From assembly GCA_029582265.1 (NCBI GenBank), contig CM055830.1, positions 23,854,163 to 23,918,162 of the forward strand: a DNA stretch of 64,000 bases. Reading direction: 5' to 3'. A program made the position numbers and the translations under genes. This stretch comes from Zoroaster sp. YZ-2022. Taxonomy: Eukaryota > Echinodermata > Asteroidea > Forcipulatida > Zoroasteridae. Numbering within the stretch: the stretch's first letter is position 1; every line of letters starts with the position of its first letter. Shown in pieces: positions 25,801-31,504 of the stretch. The notes beneath the pieces are model-generated. The model did no database searches. It worked only from the letters and a program-made list of their open reading frames with translations, and was not told where the DNA came from.

Positions 25801-28800
25801 TAGCCATAGGTGTAACCATGCAATTCAGGTTTGTATCAGTCATAGCCATAGGTGTAACCATGCAATTCAGGTGTTCATCAGTCATAGCCATAGGTGTAAC
25901 CATGCAATTCAGGTTTGTATCAGTCATAGCCATAGGTGTAACCATGCAATTCAGGTGTTCATCAGTCATAGCCATAGGTGTAACCATGCAATTCAGGTTT
26001 GTATCAGTCATAGCCATAGGTGTAACCATGCAATTCAGGTTTGTATCAGTCATAGCCATAGGTGTAACCATGCAATTCAGGTTTGTATCAGTCATAGCCA
26101 TAGGTGTAACCATGCAATTCAGGTTTGTATCAGTCATAGCCATAGGTGTAACCATGCAATTCAGGTGTTCATCAGTCATAGCCATAGGTGTAACCATGCA
26201 ATTCAGGTTTGTATCAGTCATAGCCATAGGTGTAACCATGCAATTCAGGTGTTCATCAGTCATAGCCATAGGTGTAACCATGCAATCCAGGTTTGTATCA
26301 GTCATAGCCATAGGTGTAACCATGCAATTCAGGTTTGTATCAGTCATAGCCATAGGTGTAACCATGCAATTCAGGTGTTCATCAGTCATAGCCATAGGTG
26401 TAACCATGCAATTCAGGTGTTCATCAGTCATAGCCATAGGTGTAACCATGCAATTCAGGTGTGTATCAGTCATAGCCATAGGTGTAACCATGCAATTCAG
26501 GTGTTCATCAGTCATAGCCATAGGTGTAACCATGCAATTCAGGTGTGTATCAGTCATAGCCATAGGTGTAACCATGCAATTCAGGTGTTCATCAGTCATA
26601 GCCATAGGTGTAACCATGCAATTCAGGTGTGTATCAGTCATAGCCATAGGTGTAACCATGCAATCCAGGTTTGTATCAGTCATAGCCATAGGTGTAACCA
26701 TGCAATTCAGGTTTGTATCAGTCATAGCCATAGGTGTAACCATGCAATTCAGGTGTTCATCAGTCATAGCCATAGGTGTAACCATGCAATTCAGGTTTGT
26801 ATCAGTCATAGCCATAGGTGTAACCATGCAATTCAGGTGTTTATCAGAATAGCCATAGGTGTAACCATGTAATTCAGGTGTGTATCAGTCATAGCCATAG
26901 GGATGCCATGCAATTCAGGTATAGGGGTAGCCATGTTTGGATCGATCATTGTGAACTTTCATTGGACATATGTGTTCATCTTGATGAATAGAAGTGGGTC
27001 AATTAACCCTACCCCAATCCACTAAATTTCCAATTTAGTACAAACACACACATGGTTTTATAGTGATTTCCTGTGTACAGTCTGTGTGCATTAATATACT
27101 AAGCCAAGAATAGAATGTCATCCGTTCTAAAATGTGGATTTGTCAGTTTCTTTCTGGCTCTTTTTCAATAGAAATTACTTCATATTGAAATTATGAAAAT
27201 TAAATGATGGGCATTTATGAATGGCTATACAAGTTCAATGCTTGGTCTTTTCAGCAGGATAAAGACCTGAGGGCTTGGTCCTTTATCCCCTGTGGCTGTT
27301 ACCCTTTACAAATGCAGATTGGATTGGATTACCCTCGGTCTTTATCCTGCAATAAGACTGTGCAATAAAGTTTGACTCCCTAGTTATAAACCAATCCCTC
27401 TAGTTATAAACCAATCCCTGTAGTTATAAACCAATCCCTCTAGTTATAAACCAATCCCTCTAGTTATAATAAACCAGTCCCTCTAGTTATAAACCAATCC
27501 CTGTAGTTATAAACCAATCCCTCTAGTTATAAACCAATCCCTCTAGTTATAAACCAATCCCTCTAGTTATAATAAACCAGTCCCTCTAGTTATAAACCAA
27601 TCCCTCTAGTTATAAACCAATCCCTCTAGTTATAAACCAGTCCCTCTAGTTATAAACCAATCACTCTAGTTATAAACCAATCACTCTAGTTATAAACCAA
27701 TCCCTGTAGTTATAAACCAATCTCTCTAGTTATAAACCAGTCCCTCTAGTTATAAACCAGTCCCTCTAGTTATAAACCAATCACTCTAGTTATAAACCAG
27801 TCCCTCTAGTTATAAACCAGTCCCTCTAGTTATAAACCAATCCCTCTAGTTATAAACCAGTCCCTCTAGTTATTAACCAATCCCTCTAGTTATAAACCAG
27901 TCCCTCCAGTTATAAACCAGTCCCTCCAGTTATAAACCAATCCCTCCAGTTATAAACCAGTCCCTCCAGTTATAAACCAGTCCCTCCAGTTATAAACCAG
28001 TCCCTCCAGTTATAAACCAATCCCTCCAGTTATAAACCAATCCCTCTTTATAGATGTTATCCTGTTATATTTATTAATTGATTATTTGTTGTATTATGTG
28101 CTTAGATCCAGTTAACCAGACTAAACAGACAGATTTTAATCAGTGGTTTACATGGTGTCAATCGTGTAGACATGGAGGACATGCATGTCATCTTATGGAA
28201 TGGTTCAAGTAAGTCATTCTGTCTGCCAAGCATTGCATTCAAGATGTACCACCCATGTTTACCTGTCTTGGGGACAGGTGGACAGTGGCTAGATGAGACC
28301 CTGTATTACAGTAAATATGTAGCGAAATGAATTAATGGTGTGTTCCTTCATCAAATAATTTTGGCAGTCTTTTACTTTAAAACCAAGCTTCTAATAACTA
28401 TTTTGTGAAATATCTCATTTCAAAGTATTTGTATTCCTTTCTAAAAGTAAATTATCAATATTCCAATGAGAACAAATTGGAAATTGCCAGTAAGAGTAGT
28501 GTTTGTGAATTTACCCTTTGAATTGATCTAACTGGTCATACATGTATCAATGCTTCCAGACTAGCCCAGGTTAGACTTTCACCTTCATGTACTATGGTGA
28601 CGTCCAAGATTTAAAAAAAAACATTTGCTAATACTGAAAAAGATATCCATAAAATTGCTTAATTTTTACCTGTGTGAAGCTGTTGAAACACAGCAGTTGA
28701 ATCCCATGACCAAATACAATGCATTTTGAATTTCAAAATATCATTTTTAATGAAATTTTTAATGAAATAATCCCAAGATTTAACGCTAATGAATTACTTT

Positions 28801-29869
28801 TTTTTTATGGCTGTTCATCACTTGATGAGCGTAATAACATAACATACGCCAGTGTCAGCATGGGTGCATTGGCATATATACGAGCGTGACGAGCACACAC
28901 AAAACCTGCAGCATTGAATTTGCTTACTCAAACTGCACATACGCCGCCATTTTGTCATTACACACGCATATGCTAAATGGACTATGGAATGACGCACAAT
29001 AATCAAAACTCTACTACGTCTTCAACAGTACATCTGAACTTTCTATCAGTACAATTACTAAGTAAAAATGATATTTTGAAATTTGAACCCTAGCGCTTGT
29101 CATTATAGTTGTTCGTGGAATTTTAGTAGCGAGATTCAGCCTCCCAACACAGGTAAGATTTAAACAATTTAGAAAATTTTCAGTGTGGCGTCTGACCTTC
29201 TGGTTATTGGACTCCATTGGAGGATTGTACACTATTGATACAGACTATAAAATACATTCATACTTAATAAATGAAGTGATATGTGTATAAACCAATCTGT
29301 GAAAGTTGCAATCTTATTAATTGTGTTGTTATTAAGGAGAAATTAATGAAAGATTTATTTGTATGCTTTCTAATGTGGTAATGGATCACCAAATGTATTT
29401 ACTCGTCGTGTGTCAATGCATTTTTCAAACAAGGTTGTGGACATGGTTATAGCAGGCTAGCATTCTTCATGTTGGTAATTGACTTCTGAAATAAGGTGTT
29501 ACTGTTCTAAACATGCTTGATGTATTGTACCTTCCAACATGGCAGATTTTTCATTCTGATCTTACTTGATACCAGCTAACAGAATGCCAGTTCACAAGAA
29601 ATCTATTTCCGTTCCAACAATAATTAGCAATATTTTTTACAATAAAAGTTTTATAGAACAGTGGGACTGTGGGAACATTTTTAACTCAAAAAGCTAAAGC
29701 TTGTGGTAGGTATGCCCTGACACATAAAACATTACAAAGCTGCTTTACATTTGATATTATTTTGTATTTTTTCAGAGAGCACCCAGAATGTCCAGTGACA
29801 GGTTGTGTGTGTAAATGTATGTTGATGGACACAGTAGGAGCTGTGTCTTCTGCTGAGAATAATACATGA
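226..29869 (+). CDS. MIOS: MIOS (GATOR2 complex protein Mio), C-terminal ~661 residues, 16 exons, 5' partial
   Basis: MIOS is a subunit of GATOR2, which antagonises GATOR1 at the lysosome and so permits mTORC1 activation by amino acids. Sixteen exons join in phase: 226-362, 1570-1693, 4484-4519, 7998-8116, 10446-10580, 11165-11246, 11760-11931, 13433-13504, 14345-14457, 15301-15470, 16159-16344, 17758-17891, 18396-18567, 25648-25786, 28106-28208, 29776-29869. The joined protein follows human MIOS (875 aa, recalled) from the later beta-propeller blades (GQVNIWDRR, STFAWHP), through the alpha-solenoid (ALQLCGW, YERAAA, AMALSG, GLTKDGVELLQSYVDR), to the C-terminal zinc-binding region (NCHFC, [37 protein letters not shown]). 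The N-terminal propeller exons lie before position 1. No disabling change was seen. Two introns are AT-AC type. Most of the gene length is repeat-filled intron. Confidence 0.94.
363..1569 (+). other. U12-type AT-AC intron 1 of MIOS
   Basis: The 5' end is ATATCCTTT (363-371), an exact match to the minor-spliceosome donor consensus. Near the 3' end, TTTTCTTAACT (1550-1560) resembles the U12 branch site, with the branch A 11-12 nt before the terminal AC at 1568-1569. Joining 362 to 1570 keeps phase 0 and recreates the conserved KPVLT stretch of MIOS. No GT-AG pair gives this join. Most of the intron is filled by a fold-back repeat (386-1400). Confidence 0.9.
386..1400. mobile_element. Fold-back MITE inside the U12 intron
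   Basis: The two ends are inverted copies: ATAAATGCCAAGACAGTTTAGAC near 390 mirrors GTCTAAATCGTCTCGAACATTTAT near 1375-1397. The inner arms also mirror each other (GTGTCCCCAAAACATGAAT near 602 and ATGTTTTGGGGACACATGAA near 1215). No transposase is encoded. Related pieces occur at 8881-9575, 27105-27370, 36890-36930 and 46400-46540, marked by GGGCATTTATGAAT and by CTTGGTCTTT followed by AGGATAATGACC-like sequence. The TIR and class are unassigned. Confidence 0.7.
1570..1693 (+). CDS. MIOS: MIOS exon b (WD propeller)
   Basis: Begins after the AC of the U12 intron. Reads VLTINEARHIVKLAWSPSR, then SLSRDSSVVKLYNVQHV, aligned with the LTKVAW...RLYDMQH part of human MIOS (recalled). Ends in phase 1 before GTAAGT at 1694. 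Confidence 0.92.
1767..2176. repeat. Intron, left arm of an inverted-repeat MITE plus a short tandem copy
   Basis: Begins with AAGTCTATTACCTACATGAAG, a motif found again near 5190 and 34178 at the edges of the same repeat family. A 51-nt segment (CTGAAAAAACACT...AAGTCTTTG) is repeated near 1960-2045. No gene was seen. Confidence 0.5.
2177..3242. repeat. 46-bp minisatellite, ~23 copies
   Basis: Unit begins GCATTAGGAGTAGAATGCCT and ends GCAGGCTGGAAT. Copies are nearly identical, with one common G/A difference (CAGGCTGG or CAGACTGG). The unit includes TGGGTTATAGCAGGCTGG, the reverse of the arm motif CCAGCCTGCTATAACCCA at 5214-5231, so the array seems to have grown from the arm of a dispersed inverted-repeat element. 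It lies in a MIOS intron. Confidence 0.97.
3243..4084. other. AT-rich intron, no gene seen
   Basis: The first ~300 nt are rich in GATATC, ATATCG and ATCACGATAATATCG words, as in the MITE-like sequence at 43878-44345. The rest is ordinary AT-rich intron with short unsupported open frames. Confidence 0.5.
4085..4290. repeat. Degenerate copy of a TTAA-flanked MITE family
   Basis: Contains ACATAATAAGGTCATATTCC, GCTGCTGCATATATGAGCCAGT, and GATGATATCGCCCCTTTAAT, shared with 32628-32825 and, in reverse, with the complete copy at 40266-40476. Confidence 0.6.
4484..4519 (+). CDS. MIOS: MIOS exon c, 36-nt microexon
   Basis: Sits between CACCTACAG and GTAAGT. It enters and leaves in phase 1 and supplies YTEVEHTERLLQ, aligned with the human ETEPTIIERSVQ segment (recalled). 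The following exon completes the conserved Q-P. Confidence 0.87.
4544..4616. repeat. (TC)n microsatellite
   Basis: About 36 TC dinucleotides starting 25 nt downstream of the donor of MIOS exon c. Confidence 0.98.
4618..4921. mobile_element. Dispersed MITE-like repeat, copy 1
   Basis: About 80% similar by eye to 24788-25055 (TGTTGATATACTTGCCAAGG, GGTAAAAGCATTGTCTTGTA, AGCTACTTGCCACTAAAGTG in both). Ends carry AACCCTCCTA-like and TTAGGAGGGTTAA inverted termini. Confidence 0.75.
5186..7965. mobile_element. Inverted-repeat MITE enclosing a long minisatellite
   Basis: The left arm (5186-5245, from AGAAGTCTATTACCCACACT to CCCAGTCCATGG) is mirrored by the right arm (7905-7965, CCATGGACTAGGTTATTTC to GATAATAGATTTCTT). 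Nearly all of the interior is the 18-bp array 5421-7791. No transposase is present. Confidence 0.6.
5421..7791. repeat. 18-bp minisatellite, ~130 copies, with higher-order structure
   Basis: Unit is GCAGTACACATTTACAGC with variants at four or five sites (ACAC/CCAC/ACGC/CCGC/GCGC; TTAC/TTGC; AGCG/AACG). Longer blocks are themselves repeated: the rare variant CACTACACAT occurs at 5901, 6207 and 6711 (306 and 504 bp apart, both multiples of 18), and CCAGGCAGTACAC occurs near 5860 and 6670. Because 18 is a multiple of three, several frames on both strands stay open for hundreds of codons. These frames are not supported as genes. Confidence 0.97.
7998..8116 (+). CDS. MIOS: MIOS exon d (WD propeller)
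   Basis: Acceptor is TTATGTAG and donor is GTAAGT at 8117. Encodes PSRAREVSTFAWHPTCENRV and then VTPAGSFRDVTIHDRISL, aligned with human QPCDNYIASFAWHP...FERISL (recalled). Enters in phase 1 and leaves in phase 0. Confidence 0.93.
8326..8665 (+). mobile_element. tRNA-derived SINE, copy 1
   Basis: The tRNA-like head has an A box (TGGCCGAGCGG) and a B box (GGTTCGAATCC). The loop CTCAAGT and long variable arm suggest a tRNA-Leu(CAA)-like ancestor. The body contains CCTTGAGCAAGACACTTAAC, and the tail is an ATT repeat. Related copies lie at 17254-17623 (+) and 46810-47150 (-). Not a tRNA gene, because the acceptor stem is not preserved and the sequence runs on for ~260 nt. Confidence 0.88.
8881..9575. 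mobile_element. Fragment of the 386-1400 fold-back family, interrupted
   Basis: Shares CAGGATAATGACTGGTTTTGG, TTCATGTTTTGGGGACAC, CTGATTGGTTCAGATCCAC and the terminal GTCTAAACTGTCTTGGTATT with the intron-1 element. A second unrelated repeat (about 8955-9150) seems inserted in it. Includes a C homopolymer at 9491-9509. Confidence 0.6.
9598..10409 (+). mobile_element. Tc1/mariner-like fold-back element with 234-bp inverted repeats
   Basis: The ends CTACCGGAATAAAG and CTTTATTCCAGTAG are inverted and flanked by TA on both sides. The inverted arms run 9598-9831 and 10176-10409, 234 nt each with few differences. The centre encodes only the C-terminal catalytic part of a Tc1-type transposase. The left arm is an inverted copy of the right end, including the coding sequence for the transposase tail, and has replaced the N-terminal half. 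Confidence 0.88.
9825..10213 (+). pseudogene. Tc1-type transposase, C-terminal fragment
   Basis: Recognisable DDE-family text: LQQDNARPHVARVV, then LPWPAVSPDLPPIEHAWDEM (the second D and the final acidic residue region), ending ACINANGGHTRY and a TGA inside the right inverted repeat. A full Tc1 transposase has ~340 residues. The N-terminal helix-turn-helix DNA-binding domains and the first catalytic D are missing, so the product cannot be active alone. The open frame runs further upstream into the inverted left arm, but that part is not transposase sequence. Confidence 0.88.
10446..10580 (+). CDS. MIOS: MIOS exon e
   Basis: Acceptor is TTGATTCAG and donor is GTAGGT at 10581. Exactly 45 codons: TLSPQSTCMLASGRNLLLVT, then DISAQMKERAIDGYGLQ, matching the human region SLMWACGRHL...DIATKMRLRALSRYGLD (recalled). 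Phase 0 to 0. Confidence 0.93.
10625..10990. repeat. Degenerate ~22-bp minisatellite
   Basis: Imperfect repeats of ACCCATTCAATAACCCAGCT-type units, ~16 copies, purest at 10690-10770 and decaying to both sides. Intronic. Confidence 0.85.
11165..11246 (+). CDS. MIOS: MIOS exon f
   Basis: Acceptor is TGTGTACAG. Encodes DSLIKNGNLVGNSTEEVQLK, then KFWRWLD, aligned with human ILAGNEDPQLKSLWYTLHF (recalled). Ends in phase 1 directly before ATATCCTTT, a second U12 AT-AC donor. Confidence 0.9.
11247..11759 (+). other. U12-type AT-AC intron 2 of MIOS
   Basis: Donor ATATCCTTT at 11247-11255 is an exact consensus match. The branch-site TTCCTTAAC at 11740-11748 is also a perfect U12 consensus, 11-13 nt before the terminal AC at 11758-11759. 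The join CTTGATC + GAATAATG is in phase and gives WRWLDRIMALQKED, aligned with LWYTLHFMKQYTED of human MIOS (recalled). No GT-AG choice restores this. Confidence 0.93.
11760..11931 (+). CDS. MIOS: MIOS exon g
   Basis: Begins after a terminal AC and ends before GTAAGG at 11932. Encodes ASAKGWIRYYGVKSLIKCEE and later VFRSQER, corresponding to the KGSLVYAGIKSIVKSS region (recalled). Phase 1 in, 2 out. Confidence 0.92.
12001..12078. repeat. Two tandem 39-bp copies
   Basis: GTTATTGGCC/GTTATTGACC followed by TTACATTTTGAACCTAGCAG, twice in tandem. Intronic. Confidence 0.9.
12533..13123. mobile_element. MITE with GTGACGGGCTCTGCGAAAATG termini, TA target
   Basis: TGTGACGGGCTCTGCGAAAA at the left is exactly inverted at the right (TTTTCGCAGAGCCCGTCACA). 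Flanked by TA on both sides, within the inverted CATATGTG/CACATAT context. 591 bp, AT-rich interior without coding capacity. Sits between MIOS exons g and h. Confidence 0.88.
13433..13504 (+). CDS. MIOS: MIOS exon h
   Basis: Acceptor is AATGTTACAG and donor is GTATAT at 13505. Encodes TCALQLCGWEFDQDEHAFKA, then FIN, matching human ILALQLCGWIKKG...FLNSL (recalled). Phase 2 in and out. Confidence 0.95.
13631..14323. repeat. 18-bp minisatellite abutting a MIOS acceptor
   Basis: Core at 14095-14292 is ~11 copies of GACATTGACATCCCATAT. Older, degenerate copies (ATGACGTTGATGTCCCA) extend upstream from about 13800, with a few near 13631-13660. The array stops ~20 nt before the acceptor of exon i. 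Confidence 0.93.
14345..14457 (+). CDS. MIOS: MIOS exon i
   Basis: Acceptor is GTATTTGTAG. Encodes LEKENEYERAAAISVFQLNI, then RQAIAILNRGAKSDAEN, aligned with human [27 protein letters not shown] (recalled). The donor GTACCA at 14458 is weak but gives the correct phase-1 join. Confidence 0.94.
14775..15235 (+). repeat. Dispersed repeat, copy 1 (pair with 28560-29045)
   Basis: Shares CCCAGGTT(G/A)GACTTTCAC, CATGTACTA(C/T)GGTGACGTCCA, AAATAATCCCAAGATTTAA, ACGCCAGTGTC(G/A)GCA, and CGAGCGTG(T)CGAGCACACA with the second copy in the same orientation. No open frame and no clear termini. Confidence 0.8.
15301..15470 (+). CDS. MIOS: MIOS exon j
   Basis: Acceptor is ATAATTGCAG and donor is GTAAGT at 15471. 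Encodes NFNLNAIAMALSGFTQQRNT, then LWCEMCSTLKQNLQHPYLRA, then MFGFLT, strongly matching human MIOS NLNVVAMALSGY...LWREMCSTLR..NNPYL (recalled). Phase 1 in, 0 out. Confidence 0.96.
16159..16344 (+). CDS. MIOS: MIOS exon k
   Basis: Acceptor is TTTTGTGCAG and donor is GTAGGT at 16345. 62 codons: DRIAFACLFLNDQHLPTFID, then GNLEGMLLAGLTKDGVELLQ, then SYVDR, the best-conserved solenoid segment. Phase 0 to 0. Confidence 0.96.
17068..17643. repeat. Inverted 11-bp termini around a SINE
   Basis: CAGTCCGTTCT (17069) and AGAACGGACTG (17631) enclose ~575 nt, including SINE copy 2. No target duplication was found. It may be a small MITE carrying a SINE, or chance. Confidence 0.4.
17254..17623 (+). mobile_element. 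tRNA-derived SINE, copy 2
   Basis: A box ATGGCCGAGCGG, B box GGTTCGAATCC, body GAGCAAGACACTTAACTACA, and GGCGCAATATAAGTG ahead of a TTA/ATT tail. Same family as 8326-8665, with a diverged middle. Ends ~130 nt before MIOS exon l. Confidence 0.87.
17758..17891 (+). CDS. MIOS: MIOS exon l
   Basis: Acceptor is TTGTCATGCAG. Encodes AADVQTVSWVAVRTLPSELC, then KDKRVIHWIESYRSLLDIWR, then LWHQ, matching human [32 protein letters not shown] (recalled). Donor GTTTAA at 17892 is atypical but required by phase (2) and the next exon. Confidence 0.94.
18396..18567 (+). CDS. MIOS: MIOS exon m (first zinc ligands)
   Basis: Acceptor is GATTTGATAG. Encodes ARFDVYYHQGNVKIPSPQQI, then FVNCHFCQSAISPTVL, corresponding to the human QVFVSCNFCGKSIS zinc-binding start of the C-terminal domain (recalled). 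Donor is GTAATC at 18568, phase 0. Confidence 0.93.
18594..18754. repeat. 18-bp minisatellite, 9 copies
   Basis: Perfect ATCTGGATTAGACATAAC units starting ~26 nt after the donor of exon m. The open frames here are a by-product of the unit length. Confidence 0.97.
18765..18968 (-). repeat. Dispersed repeat (reverse copy of 34398-34610)
   Basis: Inverted match to 34404-34610 by eye: GTATGAACGTTTGCCCGATT versus its complement here, AGCCACCATACTTTGT, and GACCAAATGTCCCATA. The two copies share a TCTGGTTTCTGGTC-like edge. Confidence 0.75.
18969..19715. repeat. 37-bp minisatellite, ~20 copies
   Basis: Unit starts TAAACTAAACTAACGATGCC and ends GTGAGGGTCTGAGG. The commonest variant is GATACC for GATGCC. 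Nearly homogeneous. Intronic. Confidence 0.97.
21340..21403 (-). repeat. tRNA-like SINE head fragment
   Basis: On the minus strand there is an A-box-like TGGTCAAGTGG and a B-box-like GAGTTCGGAATCC at tRNA spacing. No matching acceptor stem, so a SINE remnant rather than a tRNA gene. Confidence 0.5.
21541..22442 (-). pseudogene. hAT transposase C-terminal region, frameshifted
   Basis: Two overlapping minus-strand frames. The upstream one (22442-21855) has FNIYIDQLLSELSTRFSVHF and reads on to DMWCAL. The downstream one (21798-21541) has IFAVIPATSATSQRTFSTLR, then LKSYLRSTMGNQRLTGLALM, the hAT C-terminal dimerisation signature of the ZMYM1-like group. The two parts are in different frames, and the N-terminal zinc finger and catalytic regions are absent. 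It lies inside the 21024-22897 element and is inferred to be its own transposase. Confidence 0.85.
24788..25055. mobile_element. Dispersed MITE-like repeat, copy 2
   Basis: Same family as 4618-4921. Starts AACCCTCCTATGA and ends TAAGAGGATTAA, inverted termini. Intronic. Confidence 0.7.
25648..25786 (+). CDS. MIOS: MIOS exon n (zinc-binding domain), two possible donors
   Basis: Acceptor is TTTTCCTCAG. Encodes [20 protein letters not shown], then GTLSGLKSIQPQDRHDSTAK and TAGNS, matching human [20 protein letters not shown] (recalled). Two donors keep phase 1: GTAATT at 25778 and GTGTGT at 25787, which differ by three residues (GNS). The end at 25786 is my choice but not proven. A 42-bp array begins exactly at this junction. 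Confidence 0.92.
25780..26930. repeat. 42-bp minisatellite seeded on an exon end, ~27 copies
   Basis: Unit CAATTCAGGTTTGTATCAGT plus CATAGCCATAGGTGTAACCATG. The first copy contains the last 7 nt of MIOS exon n (AATTCAG) and its GTGTGT donor, so every unit repeats a CAG|GTTTGT, CAG|GTGTGT or CAG|GTGTTC junction. The long open frames on both strands follow from the 14-codon unit. Confidence 0.97.
27105..27370. repeat. Fragment of the GGGCATTTATGAAT fold-back family
   Basis: Contains GGGCATTTATGAATGGCTAT, CTTGGTCTTTTCAGCAGGAT and an inverted internal segment (AGGATAAAGACC...GGTCTTTATCCTGCAATAA). Related to 386-1400. Confidence 0.6.
27375..28046. repeat. 20-bp minisatellite, ~33 copies
   Basis: Unit CCCTCTAGTTATAAACCAAT, with CCAGT and CTCCAG variants. 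The CTCCAG form is confined to the last ~8 copies, as expected for local amplification. Two units are 23 bp. Ends ~60 nt before MIOS exon o. Confidence 0.97.
28106..28208 (+). CDS. MIOS: MIOS exon o (zinc-binding domain)
   Basis: Acceptor is TATGTGCTTAG and donor is GTAAGT at 28209. Encodes PVNQTKQTDFNQWFTWCQSC, then [13 protein letters not shown], matching human [23 protein letters not shown] (recalled). Phase 1 in, 2 out. Confidence 0.96.
28560..29045 (+). repeat. Dispersed repeat, copy 2
   Basis: Same-orientation partner of 14775-15235. Both sit in MIOS introns. No coding potential. Confidence 0.8.
29776..29869 (+). CDS. MIOS: MIOS terminal exon
   Basis: Acceptor is TTTTTTCAG. Encodes [20 protein letters not shown], then GAVSSAENNT and TGA at 29867-29869, matching the human C-terminus [21 protein letters not shown] (recalled). 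The last cysteines complete the zinc site. Confidence 0.96.
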
Positions 29870-30176
29870 GAGCTTCAGCCTTGATCTTCTTGGAAGTCAA
29901 CCCAGGAATAGTAGGAATATACAACAGTTTCTTGTACATGGATGTAGTATATGATGAGCCCAACTATCTTGTGTTGCTAACTTTACACAAGATATAGTGT
30001 TACATGTATGAGCCCACCAAACAAGATATCCGCAACAAGGTTGTAACTTGCATGTTGGGAGAAATTTAAACAATATATACTAAATTAGAATTACCTCTTT
30101 TTTTAACAGTATTCTGAACATAAGAACTATAAAGTGAAAATTTTACCGCGAAGATGGTGAAACAACATTCCTTTTA

Positions 30177-30408
30177 TACATAACAGCAAAAGAAACGTCA
30201 CCCCCTAAATTTTGATAAGTCTGAGAACGTGTTTAGCTTATGTGTCCTCAGACGTCATGCATGACGAATTTTGAGGTCAACCAAATTTGCCACATTGTGT
30301 TCGTGATACACTCCATACTCATAATATTCTTCATTAAACAAATTATATTCATTATAAAATGAAAATAATAAATATTTTTAGGGGTGACGTTTCTTTTGCT
30401 GTTATGTA
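30177..30408. mobile_element. Tc1/mariner-type MITE, 232 bp
   Basis: Ends TACATAACAGCAAAAGAAAC and GTTTCTTTTGCTGTTATGTA are perfectly inverted and flanked by TA. The inverted repeat extends to GTCACCCC/GGGGTGAC. No coding. Lies just downstream of MIOS, possibly in its 3' UTR. Confidence 0.92.
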
Positions 30409-30595
30409 TATTATGATATATACCCAAATTTGACATTTTAGGTAAGGAACTGGAAGTTAGGCACATAGTTAGGTATCATATATGATACATTGGGTGATCA
30501 CATATAATACACATGGAATGCCACCACAGATACATGTACCATCTGCACGACGTTATCCCATTACGTGTACAAGTTTGAGCACATATTCAGTAAAT

Positions 30596-31343
30596 CTATA
30601 TTCCCATGAATGTGTTGTAATCATTCACAATGGCATGTTTGTCAACCTCAATGTATTTCTTCTCCTTATTGGCCCACCTCTTTGCTTTGCCGAGAGGTAC
30701 AGGTTTGGCACCGGTGTGCGATGACACTAATCTGACAACTTTGTTGCCACACCATCGTACGCACACAGTGTTAGTAATTTGCTCTACCTTCTCTTCAAAT
30801 GTGTCATACGTACACTTCTTCAGTACCTTGTCCTCAGTAGCCTTACAGTTCTTTACCCGATTCATCTGTACAGTTCCAATGTTGCTTCCGTACAGTTTCC
30901 AATGTTGCTTCAATGTTCTCAACCAGAGGGATACTAGTGAAGTAGATGTAAACTTTATGGTTCATACCTGCTGGCAATGTTGTCAGTTACTGCTCACACC
31001 CTGCTCTGATGCCTCTGAGGTCCCTCTCTGGTCCCTCTCTCATACACATCAAAGTCATACACAAAGCTGATGGCCCTAATTGTCCCTGTAACTTGAATCT
31101 CCACTTGTAACGAGGTTTATTGGGCATGTATACTTTCAAGTGTTGATCGGCCTTTGAATGGGACGATAAGCTCATCAACTGATTGGGACTCTTCTGGGGG
31201 TATGAGTAAATAGTTGACATGAACTGTTTGTAGCCATTGTCCAATCTTCCACAACTTGTGTTTTTTACGTCATCAGTGACCGTATTGTCTGTGAAATGAA
31301 AAACTCTTGTGAGCTTCTCAAATCGCAAATCCTGAAAATGCAA
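30596..31343 (-). pseudogene. piggyBac transposase remnant
   Basis: Two minus-strand frames. The upstream one (31343-30987) has LRFEKLTRVFHFTDN and HLKVYMPNKPRYKWRFKLQG, the catalytic-core text of PGBD-type transposases. The downstream one (30922-30596) has GTVQMNRVKNC, VVRLVSSHTGAKP, and KEKKYIEVDKHAIVNDYNTF. The frames differ, and roughly 150 residues expected between them are missing, so it is inactive. Its terminal repeats were not identified. Confidence 0.87.
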
Positions 31344-31504
31344 GTTATGACCTTGTTACTTGAGTAAGACACTTAACCATAATTGCTTATACAGCGGCAG
31401 AGGCAGTTTAACAACTGCCTTGTTCTGGACTAGTTACCCCTCCCAGTCCTATTCACACCGTGACGAGGCTAGTTATTAACTTGTCTTGTTTCGGTGTGAG
31501 GGGC

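Noticed and set aside
25733..26872. Frames of 344-372 codons on both strands
   Set aside because: A 42-bp unit is 14 codons. In the true MIOS frame a stop follows soon after the donor, so this is intron.
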